Below the pieces are notes generated by a model. That model saw only the letters and a list, made by a program, of their open reading frames with translations. It made no database searches and was not told where the DNA came from. A stretch of 27,481 bases of DNA, taken from positions 1-27,481 of the forward strand of contig CAKSLU010000021.1 in assembly GCA_934474225.1 (NCBI GenBank), read 5' to 3'. The translations under genes were made by a program, and so were the position numbers. The stretch is from an uncultured Eubacteriales bacterium (lineage in GTDB: Bacteria; Bacillota; Clostridia; Oscillospirales; CAG-272). Below are positions 1-6,989 of this stretch, piece after piece (the stretch's first letter is position 1; every line of letters starts with the position of its first letter).

Positions 1-362
1 CCGTCGATGCCGCGCACCTCGCCCGAGAGCGACAGTTCGCCGATGAACGCCATCTTTGCAAAGTCAAGCTCGGCGGGAATCGTGCCGCCACAGACCAGCA
101 CGCCGCAGAGCATTGCAAGGTCAAAGGCGGAGCCCTCTTTGCGGCGGTTGGCGGGCGCGAGGTTCAGAATGATTTCAAGCCCGGGGAAGCGGATGCCGCT
201 GTTTTCGGCGGCGGCGCGGATGCGCTCCTTTGCTTCCTTGACGGCGGTGTCGGCAAGCCCGATGATTTCAAGCCCGGGCAGCTTTTTGCGTGCGCTGCAC
301 TCCACCGTGACCTCAAAGCCGTCAATGCCGCAGAGCGCGGCGGTATAAATTTTGGAGAGCAA
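1..362 (-). CDS. comM: ComM/YifB-family Mg-chelatase-like AAA ATPase, N-terminal part
   Basis: The gene runs off the left edge, and only its first 120 codons are in the window. The N-terminus reads MLSKIYTAALCGIDGFEVTV and continues with LPGLEIIGLADTAVKEAKER, LNLAPANRRKEGSAFDLAM and FIGELSLSGEVRGIDG. These are the hallmarks of the YifB/ComM N-terminal domain, a ribosomal-protein-S5-like fold that precedes the AAA+ (ChlI) module. In Gram-negatives ComM is a branch-migration helicase acting in natural transformation. The role in Clostridia is less clear. The start is a TTG at 360-362, chosen because a GGAGG lies 7 nt upstream and the family signature begins right there. A promoter is visible at 419-447. 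The ATPase motifs are outside the window, so their integrity cannot be judged. Confidence 0.88.
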   Translation of the reverse strand, partial: MLSKIYTAALCGIDGFEVTVECSARKKLPGLEIIGLADTAVKEAKERIRAAAENSGIRFPGLEIILNLAPANRRKEGSAFDLAMLCGVLVCGGTIPAELDFAKMAFIGELSLSGEVRGID

Positions 363-418
363 GGCGGCACCTCCCGTTTTCGCTCGAATGTTTTGCGTCG
401 TAAAGACATACAAATATA

Positions 419-447
419 ATTATAGCATAATCCATCGGAAAATGCAA
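419..447 (-). promoter_or_regulatory. sigma-A promoter of comM-like gene
   Basis: On the minus strand TTGCAT (442-447) and TATAAT (419-424) are separated by 17 bp. The -10 ends about 57 nt before the TTG start of the ComM-like gene. It lies just downstream of the minus-strand terminator at 467-497, so comM starts a new transcription unit. Confidence 0.75.
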
Positions 448-466
448 GAATTTGCACGCCTTTGTC

Positions 467-497
467 AAAAAAGCACCCGCCATGCGGCGGGTGCTTT
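467..497 (-). terminator. Rho-independent terminator
   Basis: An 11-bp perfect GC-rich stem (arms 471-481 and 486-496) has a 4-nt loop. On the minus strand it is followed by a run of six T. It is the first terminator downstream of the malic enzyme gene, 350 bp past its stop, and it insulates the comM promoter. Confidence 0.85.
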
Positions 498-551
498 GCA
501 GGTGCTAACAAAGTCCTGTTATAAAACGGCGTTTGTCAGATGACCAACGGT

Positions 552-745
552 AAGGCTCCCCTGTGCAAGGGGATAGCTGTACGAGACGCGCAGCGTCTCG
601 CGGAGTTTTTCTTCGTCGGCTGAACACCGACGATTTCGCGAGCGAAACCGAAAAACATCCTGACGCCGCCTGAGGGGTTGTACCTTGTCTTTGTAACAAT
701 CCCTCCGTCGGCTACGCCGACACCTCCCTTTGCACAAGGGAGGCA
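552..745. repeat. MITE-like palindromic intergenic element, copy 1
   Basis: This ~195-bp non-coding element is bounded by imperfect inverted ends. The left end is GGCTCCCCTGTGCAAGGGG (554 onward). The right end, read on the other strand, is GCCTCCCTTGTGCAAAGGG. Inside are several perfect hairpins: an 8-bp stem at 582-600, a 6-bp stem at 614-632, a TTTCGC/GCGAAA stem at 634-647 and GTCGG/CCGAC at 707-721. No ORF or ribosome site is convincing. The architecture (hairpin ends plus internal stems) matches the element at 11009-11148, although the primary sequence is diverged. I recall similar repeats from gut Firmicutes genomes. Mobility is inferred, not shown. Confidence 0.6.
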
Positions 746-760
746 CGGATAGAACGGCGC

Positions 761-818
761 AAATGCGGCGAGAGCAAGCCCACGCCCTACTGTAGGGGGC
801 GGCGCCTTCGACGACCCG
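761..818. repeat. TGTAGGG hairpin repeat, copy A
   Basis: The sequence TGCGGCGAGAGCAAGCCC followed by ACGCCCTACTGTAGGGGGC is closely similar to 5799-5853, and its second half also resembles 11193-11224. It sits between the MITE-like element and the end of the malic enzyme gene. The core can fold as a small hairpin. This copy is the most diverged of the three. Confidence 0.6.
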
Positions 819-853
819 CAGGAAAATACGCAGCCTGCGGCTTTTGCAATCCG

Positions 854-2026
854 TCAGATTCTGGCGACGCCGGTCTCCCTTGCCGCCTTGACGACCGCTT
901 CGGCAACGACCTTTGCCACATCCTTGTTGAGCGCGGAGGGGATGATGTTGTCCGCGCGCAGTTCGCTTTCGGGAATCAGGGAGGCGATCGCATACGAGGT
1001 TGCAACCTTCATCTCCTCGTTGATCTGCGATGCGCGGCAGTCCAGCGCGCCGCGGAAGATGCCCGGGAAGGCAAGGACATTGTTGATCTGGTTGGGGAAG
1101 TCGCTGCGGCCCGTGCCGACCACGCGCGCGCCTGCGGCAAGCGCTTCGTCGGGCATGATCTCGGGCGTGGGGTTTGCCATCGGGAAGACAATGGCGTCCT
1201 TCGCCATCGAGGCGACCATCTCACGCGAAACAATGCCGGGGGCGCTGACACCGATGAACACATCGGCACCCTTCATCGCGTCGGCAAGGTTGCCCTTTTC
1301 CATCGCGCGGTTGGTGATCTTCGCCATCTCCTCCTGCGCGGGGTTGTTCTCGGGCTTGCCCTCGTAAATCACGCCGAAGCGGTCAACCATGACGAGGTTC
1401 TTAAGACCGAGGTTCAAGAGGTGACGACCGATGGAGATGCCTGCGCTGCCCGCGCCGTTGATGACCAGCTTGATGTCGCAGATCTTCTTGCCGACAACCT
1501 TGAGCGCGTTGATGAGCGCCGCCGCACAGACGATGGCCGTGCCGTGCTGGTCGTCGTGGAAGACCGGGATGTCGCAGATCTCCTTCAGGCGTCTCTCAAT
1601 CTCAAAGCAGCGGGGCGCGCTGATGTCCTCGAGGTTGATGCCGCCGAACGAGCCGGAGATGAGGTAGATGGTGCGGATGAGCTCCTCGGTGTCCTTCGAG
1701 CGGATGCAGAGCGGGAAGGCGTCCACATCGGCAAACTCCTTGAAGAGCGCGCATTTGCCCTCCATGACGGGCATGCCCGCCTCGGGACCGATGTCGCCGA
1801 GACCGAGCACGGCGGTGCCGTCGGTGATGACCGCGACGAGGTTGGAGCGGCGGGTCAGCTCAAAGGACTTGTTGTAGTCCTTCTGGATTTCCAGGCAGGG
1901 CTGGGCAACGCCGGGGGTGTAGGCGATGGAGAGGTCGTGGCGGTCGTTGACGCGGCAGCGCGAAATGACCTCGATTTTGCCCTTCCAGTTGTAGTGCGCC
2001 TGAAGCGATTCCTGTTTGATGTCCAT
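854..2026 (-). CDS. NAD-type malic enzyme (oxaloacetate-decarboxylating malate dehydrogenase)
   Basis: Catalyses malate + NAD(P)+ to pyruvate + CO2 + NAD(P)H in the cytoplasm, linking C4 acids to pyruvate. The 390-residue length fits the short bacterial malic enzyme that lacks a phosphotransacetylase tail. Visible motifs are YTPGVA (36-41, catalytic Tyr), MEGK (88-91, catalytic Lys), LEDIS (132-136) and HDDQHGT (157-163) for metal and substrate, and a Rossmann GAGSAG at 191-196. D215 at the end of the second beta strand suggests NAD preference, by inference. The start is the ATG at 2024-2026, with AAAGGA 7 nt upstream, rather than an ATG 18 nt further upstream that lacks a good site. It is monocistronic, with its own promoter at 2086-2114. 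Confidence 0.95.
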   Translation of the reverse strand: MDIKQESLQAHYNWKGKIEVISRCRVNDRHDLSIAYTPGVAQPCLEIQKDYNKSFELTRRSNLVAVITDGTAVLGLGDIGPEAGMPVMEGKCALFKEFADVDAFPLCIRSKDTEELIRTIYLISGSFGGINLEDISAPRCFEIERRLKEICDIPVFHDDQHGTAIVCAAALINALKVVGKKICDIKLVINGAGSAGISIGRHLLNLGLKNLVMVDRFGVIYEGKPENNPAQEEMAKITNRAMEKGNLADAMKGADVFIGVSAPGIVSREMVASMAKDAIVFPMANPTPEIMPDEALAAGARVVGTGRSDFPNQINNVLAFPGIFRGALDCRASQINEEMKVATSYAIASLIPESELRADNIIPSALNKDVAKVVAEAVVKAARETGVARI

Positions 2027-2085
2027 GGTGGTGTCCTTTCTCAAAATGACATTATATATAATTGAAAGTTTGCATACATATAGCT

Positions 2086-2114
2086 ATTATACCATTTCAC
2101 GGCGCCGACTGCAA
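2086..2114 (-). promoter_or_regulatory. sigma-A promoter of malic enzyme gene
   Basis: On the minus strand TTGCAG (2109-2114), a 17-bp spacer and TATAAT (2086-2091) with an upstream TG give an extended -10. The expected 5' UTR is about 50 nt. It lies between the end of the glycosyltransferase gene and the malic enzyme gene, so the latter can be transcribed alone. Confidence 0.8.
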
Positions 2115-2137
2115 GCAGGCATGTGAAAAAAGCGGAA

Positions 2138-2851
2138 TTATTTTGCACGGTGCCGCGCGCGCACGCGGCGGCGGATGTCGGCAAGGTCGCGGAGCATCTT
2201 GAGGCTGTCCGAGAAGACATGCACCTTGGATGCGCGGTGGTTGACGATTTTCACGGGAATCTCGCCGATGGTGTAACCGAGGGCGACGGCGGTCATGATC
2301 GCCTCAAAGTCAAAGGCGAAGCCGTCCGTCTCGCACACGGAGAAGACCGCCTCGGCAGCCTTGGCGGAGAACGCCTTGAACCCGCACTGCGAGTCGCTGA
2401 GTTTGAAGCCGCCGACGGCGCAGAGCACGCGGATGTAGGTTTTGGACGCCAGGCGGCGCAGCGGGGTGTAACCCTCGTAGCCGTCCTTGCCGATGTTGCG
2501 CGAGCCGATGATGACATCGTAGTCCGACGCAAGAAACATGTCGTACAGGCGGCGAATCACATCGGTGCCGTAGGCAAGGTCGCAGTCGGTGAAGAGGCGC
2601 ACGTCGCCCTTCGCCGCAAGCATGCCCTGCCGCACGGCGCAGCCCTTGCCGCGGTTTTGCGCATAGGAAATGACGCGCACATGCGGCATGCCGCAGGTCT
2701 CCACAATCTCGCGGGAGCGGTCGGTGGAGCCGTCGTCGGAAAAGAGAATCTCGTAGTCGTCGAAATTCGCTTCCATGTAGGCGTGCAGCGCCTTGAGCGT
2801 GGCGGGGAGGATGGCCTCCTCGTTGTACATCGGGATAATCAGACTGAACAT
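2138..2851 (-). CDS. GT2-family glycosyltransferase (dolichyl/polyprenyl-phosphate sugar transferase type)
   Basis: A 237-residue GT-A enzyme. It starts MFSLIIPMYNEE, with DDGSTD at 39-44, a DCD metal/nucleotide-sugar motif at 89-91 and DSQCGFKAF at 153-161. That last signature is typical of the Alg5/DPM1-like branch that moves a hexose from a nucleotide sugar to a polyprenyl phosphate at the membrane. No C-terminal membrane helices are present; the protein ends in a basic tail (RRRVRARHRAK). The acceptor cannot be inferred. Its ATG directly abuts the TAA of rlmA (TAAATG) and is preceded by AAGGAAG inside rlmA, so the two are almost certainly translationally coupled. No strong terminator follows, only a weak stem with a T run near 2115-2135. 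Confidence 0.85.
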   Translation of the reverse strand: MFSLIIPMYNEEAILPATLKALHAYMEANFDDYEILFSDDGSTDRSREIVETCGMPHVRVISYAQNRGKGCAVRQGMLAAKGDVRLFTDCDLAYGTDVIRRLYDMFLASDYDVIIGSRNIGKDGYEGYTPLRRLASKTYIRVLCAVGGFKLSDSQCGFKAFSAKAAEAVFSVCETDGFAFDFEAIMTAVALGYTIGEIPVKIVNHRASKVHVFSDSLKMLRDLADIRRRVRARHRAK

Positions 2852-3685
2852 TTACTCTTCCTTTTTATATACACGGAGTTCAAAGTCAAGCGTGGCACGG
2901 AGCGTATGCAGCGCGTGCAGCCGCGCGGCGCGCTCCTTCTTTGTGCGGTAGAAATAGGGCGTCATCGTAAAGAGCGGGTAGATGTCGCCCTCTGCGATGT
3001 CGGCGGTATAGCGCAGGCTTTCCCCATGCAAAAGCGCAAGGTTTTCGGGGTAGTCGCGGCGCGTGTCGTTGGGAATCACCGTATCGTAGAGCGCTGCCTT
3101 CAGCTCGGTGAGGTGGTCGCGTCCGGCAGCCGCCGTGAGGAGGATGCCGCCCGGCTTCAGCACGCGGAAGGCTTCGTCCGCGGCAATCGGGGCAAACACG
3201 CTCATCACGCAGTCGCACGCACCGTCCATGAGCGGCAGGGCATAGACGCTCGCCGTCGTGTAGAGCAGCTCCCCCGCAAGTCCCGCGCGCTTTGCACGCT
3301 TGCCCGCGAGGGCGAGCGCATATTTGGAGAGGTCGGCGCCGAGCACGGCGGCAAACTTCTCGCCCACCGCCTCGGTGTAGTACCCCTCGCCGCAGCCTGC
3401 GTCGCAGAGCAGGGAAAAGCCCGGCGCATGGGCAAGCGCCAGGCGCGTGAGCGCGTCGGCAAGCGGCGCGTAATAGCCGCTTCGGAGAAAGGTCTGCCGC
3501 GCCGCCGCCATCTCGGCGGTGTCGCCGCTCTGCGGCAGGTGGGTATTCAGGTTGACATAGCCGGCGCGCGCCATGTCGTAGGTGTGCCGCCGTGCGCCGC
3601 CGCAGACAAGCGATGTGCCGACGGTGGCAAGCGGCTCGCCGCACAGGGGGCAGCGCAGGGCGGCGCGCAGAATTTCATTTTCCAA
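2852..3685 (-). CDS. rlmA: 23S rRNA (guanine-N1)-methyltransferase, RlmA/TlrB family
   Basis: Transfers a methyl group from SAM to N1 of a guanine in the hairpin 35 region of 23S rRNA (G745 in E. coli, G748 in Gram-positive TlrB-type enzymes). The 277-residue protein has an N-terminal zinc module: C12, C15, C28 and H34, followed by YDMARAGYVNLN, the family signature. GDTAEMAAARQTFL follows, then the SAM-binding LLCDAGCGEGYYTEAV (about 92-107). The C28-H34 spacing is two residues longer than in E. coli. It is first in an operon with the glycosyltransferase. The start ATG has only a weak GGA close by; the stronger GGGAGGG lies about 16 nt upstream. A promoter is at 3732-3760. Confidence 0.93.
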   Translation of the reverse strand: MENEILRAALRCPLCGEPLATVGTSLVCGGARRHTYDMARAGYVNLNTHLPQSGDTAEMAAARQTFLRSGYYAPLADALTRLALAHAPGFSLLCDAGCGEGYYTEAVGEKFAAVLGADLSKYALALAGKRAKRAGLAGELLYTTASVYALPLMDGACDCVMSVFAPIAADEAFRVLKPGGILLTAAAGRDHLTELKAALYDTVIPNDTRRDYPENLALLHGESLRYTADIAEGDIYPLFTMTPYFYRTKKERAARLHALHTLRATLDFELRVYKKEE

Positions 3686-3731
3686 AAAAGTCGCCCTCCC
3701 TTTTACCGCAAAATCAACATATCATCATATT

Positions 3732-3760
3732 ATTATACATATCTTTATCCGGCAATACAA
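3732..3760 (-). promoter_or_regulatory. sigma-A promoter of rlmA-glycosyltransferase operon
   Basis: On the minus strand TTGTAT (3755-3760), a 17-bp spacer and TATAAT (3732-3737). It lies in the 102-bp AT-rich gap shared with the divergent feoA. I could not identify an equally good plus-strand promoter for feoA in the same gap. Confidence 0.75.
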
Positions 3761-3787
3761 GACTTTTTCGGAAAAGAGTGACGGAAT

Positions 3788-4057
3788 ATGCGCATTTTCG
3801 AGCTTTCTCGCGGCGACCGACGGCGCGTTGTCGGGCTGCCTGCGGACGTCGGTCGCCGTCGGTATTATGAGAGCCTCGGGCTTTCCCCCGACGCGACGGT
3901 AGAGGTGATTTTTGCGGCGCGGTACGGGCTTGCGGTGCGCGTGGCGGGCGTGCGGCTTGCGCTGAGCCGGGACGCCGCGCTTGAGGTGGAGGTGAGCGAG
4001 CATGATGCGGCTTTTGCTGTGCGGCAATCCCAATTCGGGCAAGAGCACGCTGTTTAA
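3788..4057 (+). CDS. feoA: FeoA-like small SH3-domain protein of ferrous iron uptake
   Basis: An 89-residue protein with the FeoA pattern: basic LSRGDRRRVVGLPAD, then RRRYYESLGLSPDATVEVIF, then RVAGVRLALSRDAALEVEV. FeoA is a cytoplasmic accessory of the FeoB transporter. The recognisable domain ends near residue 70. The last ~18 residues are encoded inside feoB in another frame, giving a 56-nt overlap that is long for this gene pair. The ribosome site is weak (GAGTG about 8 nt before the ATG). The overlap implies translational coupling with feoB. Confidence 0.88.
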   Translation: MRIFELSRGDRRRVVGLPADVGRRRYYESLGLSPDATVEVIFAARYGLAVRVAGVRLALSRDAALEVEVSEHDAAFAVRQSQFGQEHAV

Positions 4058-5726
4058 TCGGCTGTGCGGCGCGCACAGGCAGACCGGCAACTTCGCGGGG
4101 GTGACGGTGGACGCCGGGGCGGGCAGCCTTGTATACGACGGTGAGCCGGTCACGGTGGTGGACCTGCCGGGCATGTATGCGCTGGCGGCGCACGGCACGG
4201 AGGAGCAGGTCTCTGCCGACGCACTGCGCAGCACAGACGGCGTGCTCGTGAATGTCATGGATGCCGCCGCCATAGAGCGCGGACTGCTGCTCACCGCGTC
4301 GCTGGCGGCGCTGCACCGCCCGATGGTGCTGGCGCTGAACATGGCGGATGAGCTGGAAGCGCGCGGGGTGACGGTGGATGCAGAGGAACTCACGCGCCGC
4401 ACCGGCATCCCCGCCGTTTTCGTCTCGGCGCGGCGCGGAGAGGGCATCGACGCGCTGCTTGCCGCCGCGCGGCATGCGCCGATTCCGCAGGGCGGGTTCG
4501 ATGCGCATGCGGTTGCTGCCGCCGTCGTGACGGCGCGGCGGGACGAGAGCCGCGACGACCGCATCGACCGTGTGGTGCTGCGCCCGTATGTGGGGCTGCC
4601 GCTTGCCGCTCTGCTGGTCGCCGCCGCGCTGCTTTTGTCGTTCGGCAGCGTCGGCGCATGGCTGAAAGGCGGGTTCGACGCGCTGCTTGCCGCCTGCATC
4701 CGCGCGCCTGTCGCGGCGCTTAGCGCCCGTTTTGCGGTGGAGCCGCACCTCGCGTCTTTTCTGCTTGACGGCGTGTGCGCGGGCGTGCTCGGCGTGCTCG
4801 GCTTTCTGCCGCAGGTCGCGCTCTTGTTTCTCTGCCTATCAATATTCGAGGACAGCGGGCTTGCCGCGCGCATGGCGTTTCTCTGCGACCCGCTCCTTGC
4901 GCGCTTCGGGCTTTCCGGGCGGGCGTTCTTCCCACTCTGCGTCGGCTTCGGCTGCACGGTGCCCGCCGTGATGGCGGCGCGCGTCGCCCCACCGCGTGAG
5001 CGGGGGGTGCTGGTTTTCTGCCTCCCGTTCATCTGCTGCCCGGCGCGCGCACCGGTTTTTGCGCTCATCGCCGCCGCGCTCTTCCCGGCGATGGGGCTTT
5101 TGCCGCTGCTGCTTCTGTATGCGCTCGGGCTTTGCGCGGCGCTCTTTGCGGCAGCGCTGCTTGCGCGCCGCAGCGGCGGGCGGAGCGCCTTTGTCATGGA
5201 GCTGCCACCCTATCGCCTGCCGCATCTGCGGACGCTTGTCGCCGCGGTGCTTGCCAAATGCCGCGACTTCCTCTTCCGCGCGGGGACGCTGATTTTCCTT
5301 GCCTCGGCGGCGGTCTGGCTGCTTCAAAATCTCGGACCGCGCGGCTTTGCGGCGTCGCCGGAGGACAGCTTTCTTTTTCGCATCGGCAGCGCGGCGTCGG
5401 CGCCGCTTGCGCCGCTCGGCTTCGGCAATGCGACGGCTGCATCGGCGCTGCTGCTCGGCTTTTTTGCCAAGGAAACGATTCTGTCCACCTTCGGCGTGCT
5501 GGCGGGGAATCTGCCCCTTGCCGACGCGGTGCGCGCCCTGTTTACGCCCGCCTCGGCGGCGGCTTTCCTTGTCTTTTCGCTCCTGTACACGCCCTGCCTC
5601 GCCACCGTGGCGGTGCTTCGCCGCGAATGCGGCGCGCGGCGCGCCGCCGCCGTCGTCGGCTTTGACCTCGCCTTCGCCTACGCCGCCGCATGGCTGACCT
5701 ATACCGCTGCAAAGCTGTTTGCATAA
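4002..5726 (+). CDS. feoB: Ferrous iron transporter FeoB (compact form)
   Basis: Fe(II) uptake permease with an N-terminal GTPase domain. Nucleotide motifs are G1 GNPNSGKST (8-16), G2 region NFAGVTVD (30-37), G3 DLPG (54-57), G4 NMAD (113-116) and G5-like VSARRGEG (141-148). A very short helical linker follows, then two Gate domains. The first has FEDSGLAARMAF and GFGCTVPA (315-322), where most FeoBs have GCNVPA. LPFICCPARAPVF follows, and the second Gate has GFFAKETILSTFGVLAG (486-502) and LLYTPCLATVAVL (527-539). At 574 residues it is shorter than the common 650-750. The first of two adjacent ATGs is chosen because GGAGGT lies 8 nt upstream. It follows feoA, and a bidirectional terminator follows immediately. 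Confidence 0.95.
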   Translation: MMRLLLCGNPNSGKSTLFNRLCGAHRQTGNFAGVTVDAGAGSLVYDGEPVTVVDLPGMYALAAHGTEEQVSADALRSTDGVLVNVMDAAAIERGLLLTASLAALHRPMVLALNMADELEARGVTVDAEELTRRTGIPAVFVSARRGEGIDALLAAARHAPIPQGGFDAHAVAAAVVTARRDESRDDRIDRVVLRPYVGLPLAALLVAAALLLSFGSVGAWLKGGFDALLAACIRAPVAALSARFAVEPHLASFLLDGVCAGVLGVLGFLPQVALLFLCLSIFEDSGLAARMAFLCDPLLARFGLSGRAFFPLCVGFGCTVPAVMAARVAPPRERGVLVFCLPFICCPARAPVFALIAAALFPAMGLLPLLLLYALGLCAALFAAALLARRSGGRSAFVMELPPYRLPHLRTLVAAVLAKCRDFLFRAGTLIFLASAAVWLLQNLGPRGFAASPEDSFLFRIGSAASAPLAPLGFGNATAASALLLGFFAKETILSTFGVLAGNLPLADAVRALFTPASAAAFLVFSLLYTPCLATVAVLRRECGARRAAAVVGFDLAFAYAAAWLTYTAAKLFA

Positions 5727-5761
5727 AAAGCGGACTGCCATAGGCAGTCCGCTTTTGTTTT
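5726..5761. terminator. Bidirectional terminator between feoB and the hydroxyacyl-CoA dehydrogenase gene
   Basis: A 14-bp perfect stem (5726-5739 with 5743-5756) has a 3-nt loop, A-rich on the left and followed by GTTTT on the right. It can stop feoAB transcripts on the plus strand and the convergent minus-strand transcript ending at 5875. Confidence 0.88.
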
Positions 5762-5798
5762 AGCTTTTGTCAGAATCATAAGATATGGCGGGAAAGGT

Positions 5799-5853
5799 GC
5801 GGCGGGAGCAAGCCCCCGCCCTACTTGTAGGGACCGGCGTCCCCGACGGTCCG
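5799..5853. repeat. TGTAGGG hairpin repeat, copy B
   Basis: TGCGGCGGGAGCAAGCCCC, then GCCCTACTTGTAGGGACC, then GGCGTCCCCGACGGTCCG. GGACCG/CGGTCC can form a 6-bp stem. It is closest to copy A in its first half and to copy C (11193-11224) in its second half. It lies in the short space between convergent genes. Confidence 0.65.
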
Positions 5854-5874
5854 TGCCGCATTTCCGCATTTTTC

Positions 5875-6810
5875 TCAGTCTCTGTACAGCGCGTTGTAGA
5901 TTTTGAGGAACTTCTCGTCGCGGCAGCGGAGCGCCTCGGCGTCCTTGCCGTCTGCGTAGTCGTAGAAGCCCTTGCCGCTCTTGACGCCGAACTCGCCGCG
6001 CTTGTAATGGTCGTCCAGCAGCTTTTGCACATCGGTCGCGTTGCACAGCTCGGCATTCAGATAGGAGGCGATGTGGTGGAAGGTGTCGATGCCGCCGAAG
6101 TCCACGACCTCAAACGGGCCGAACGCCGCATAGCGGAAGCCGAGTCCGTACTTCATGCAGGCGTCCACATCCGCGACGTCCGCGATGCCGTCCTCGACCA
6201 GCGAAATGCACTCGCGGAGAATGGCAAGCTGGATGCGGTTGAGGATAAAGCCGGGCACATCCTTTTTGCAGACGGTGGTCTTTTTGCCGACGGCGTGCGC
6301 CAGTGCGATCACCGCCTCGGTGGAGGCGTCGTCGGTCTCGCTGCCGCGGATGATCTCGATGCAGGGGATCAGGTGCGCCGGATTCATCCAGTGCATGCCG
6401 AGAAAACGGTGCTTGCCGACGATGTCCACGGCGATGCTGTCGATGGACAGCCCGGATGTGTTGGTGGTGAGGATCGCCTCGGGGCGGACGATGCGGGAGA
6501 GCCTTGCCCAAAAGTCCTGCTTGACATCCAACTTTTCGATGATGCTTTCAATGATGATGTCGCGGTCGGCGAGCGCGTCAAGCGCACTTGTAAAGCGGAG
6601 CGCCGCAAGCGTCCGTGCCGCTTCGGTCTCCGTGACCTCGCCTGCCTCCACCTGCGCCGCCTGGTTCAGCTCGACCAGGCGCTTGCCCTTTTCCAGTGCC
6701 GCGTCAAATGCGTCGTACACGACCACATCGTAGCCGTAGCGCGCAAAAATCTGGGACATGCTGGCGCCCATCAGTCCTGCGCCCGCGATGCCGATTTTCT
6801 TGATTTCCAT
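5875..6810 (-). CDS. 3-hydroxyacyl-CoA dehydrogenase family protein (3-hydroxybutyryl-CoA dehydrogenase-like)
   Basis: A 311-residue NAD-dependent L-3-hydroxyacyl-CoA dehydrogenase fold. It has a Rossmann GAGLMG (10-15) with D33 at the end of beta 2 (NAD preference), TNTSGLSI (116-123), the catalytic segment GMHWMNPAHLIPCIEII with H140 and E152, VPGFILNRIQ, and the C-terminal GEFGVKSGKGFYDY. The MHWMNPxxLxP version differs from the usual HFFNP of butyrate-pathway enzymes and resembles L-gulonate/carnitine dehydrogenase-like members, so the substrate is uncertain. No thiolase, crotonase or acyl-CoA dehydrogenase gene is nearby. The start is well supported: GGAGG 7 nt before the ATG and a promoter at 6844-6872. 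Confidence 0.88.
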   Translation of the reverse strand: MEIKKIGIAGAGLMGASMSQIFARYGYDVVVYDAFDAALEKGKRLVELNQAAQVEAGEVTETEAARTLAALRFTSALDALADRDIIIESIIEKLDVKQDFWARLSRIVRPEAILTTNTSGLSIDSIAVDIVGKHRFLGMHWMNPAHLIPCIEIIRGSETDDASTEAVIALAHAVGKKTTVCKKDVPGFILNRIQLAILRECISLVEDGIADVADVDACMKYGLGFRYAAFGPFEVVDFGGIDTFHHIASYLNAELCNATDVQKLLDDHYKRGEFGVKSGKGFYDYADGKDAEALRCRDEKFLKIYNALYRD

Positions 6811-6843
6811 GGTTCAACCTCCGAAAACAGACTTTATTCTTTT

Positions 6844-6872
6844 ATTATAGTCGGCACTCCTGCCCACGTAAA
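6844..6872 (-). promoter_or_regulatory. Promoter of hydroxyacyl-CoA dehydrogenase gene
   Basis: On the minus strand TTTACG (6867-6872), a 17-bp spacer and TATAAT (6844-6849). The -10 is consensus and the -35 has two mismatches. It diverges from the asnA promoter 55 bp away. Confidence 0.7.
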
Positions 6873-6926
6873 TGTGCAAAATGCGCGGATTTGCGCTTTT
6901 CGCTGATGCTTTCCGCGCGCTGCCTC

Positions 6927-6955
6927 TTGCAAATTGCGCGCGGATGTGCTATGAT
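6927..6955 (+). promoter_or_regulatory. Promoter of asnA
   Basis: TTGCAA (6927-6932), a 17-bp spacer and TATGAT (6950-6955). The expected 5' UTR is about 28 nt and contains GGAG before the ATG at 6990. Confidence 0.75.
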
Positions 6956-6989
6956 AATCCCAGTTTTTCCGGCATTGGAGTGAAGAAAG

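Noticed and set aside
541..760. Hairpin-rich region as a CRISPR array or structured ncRNA gene
   Set aside because: There are no regularly spaced identical repeats and no promoter. The terminal inverted repeats fit a MITE-like element better.
2123..3781. A 552-codon open frame on the plus strand
   Set aside because: It spans both rlmA and the glycosyltransferase in antisense; those genes carry clear motifs, a promoter and coupling.
3686..3787. Plus-strand promoter for feoA
   Set aside because: AT-rich TATTAT and TATACA strings exist, but none has an acceptable -35 at a usual distance, so none is called.
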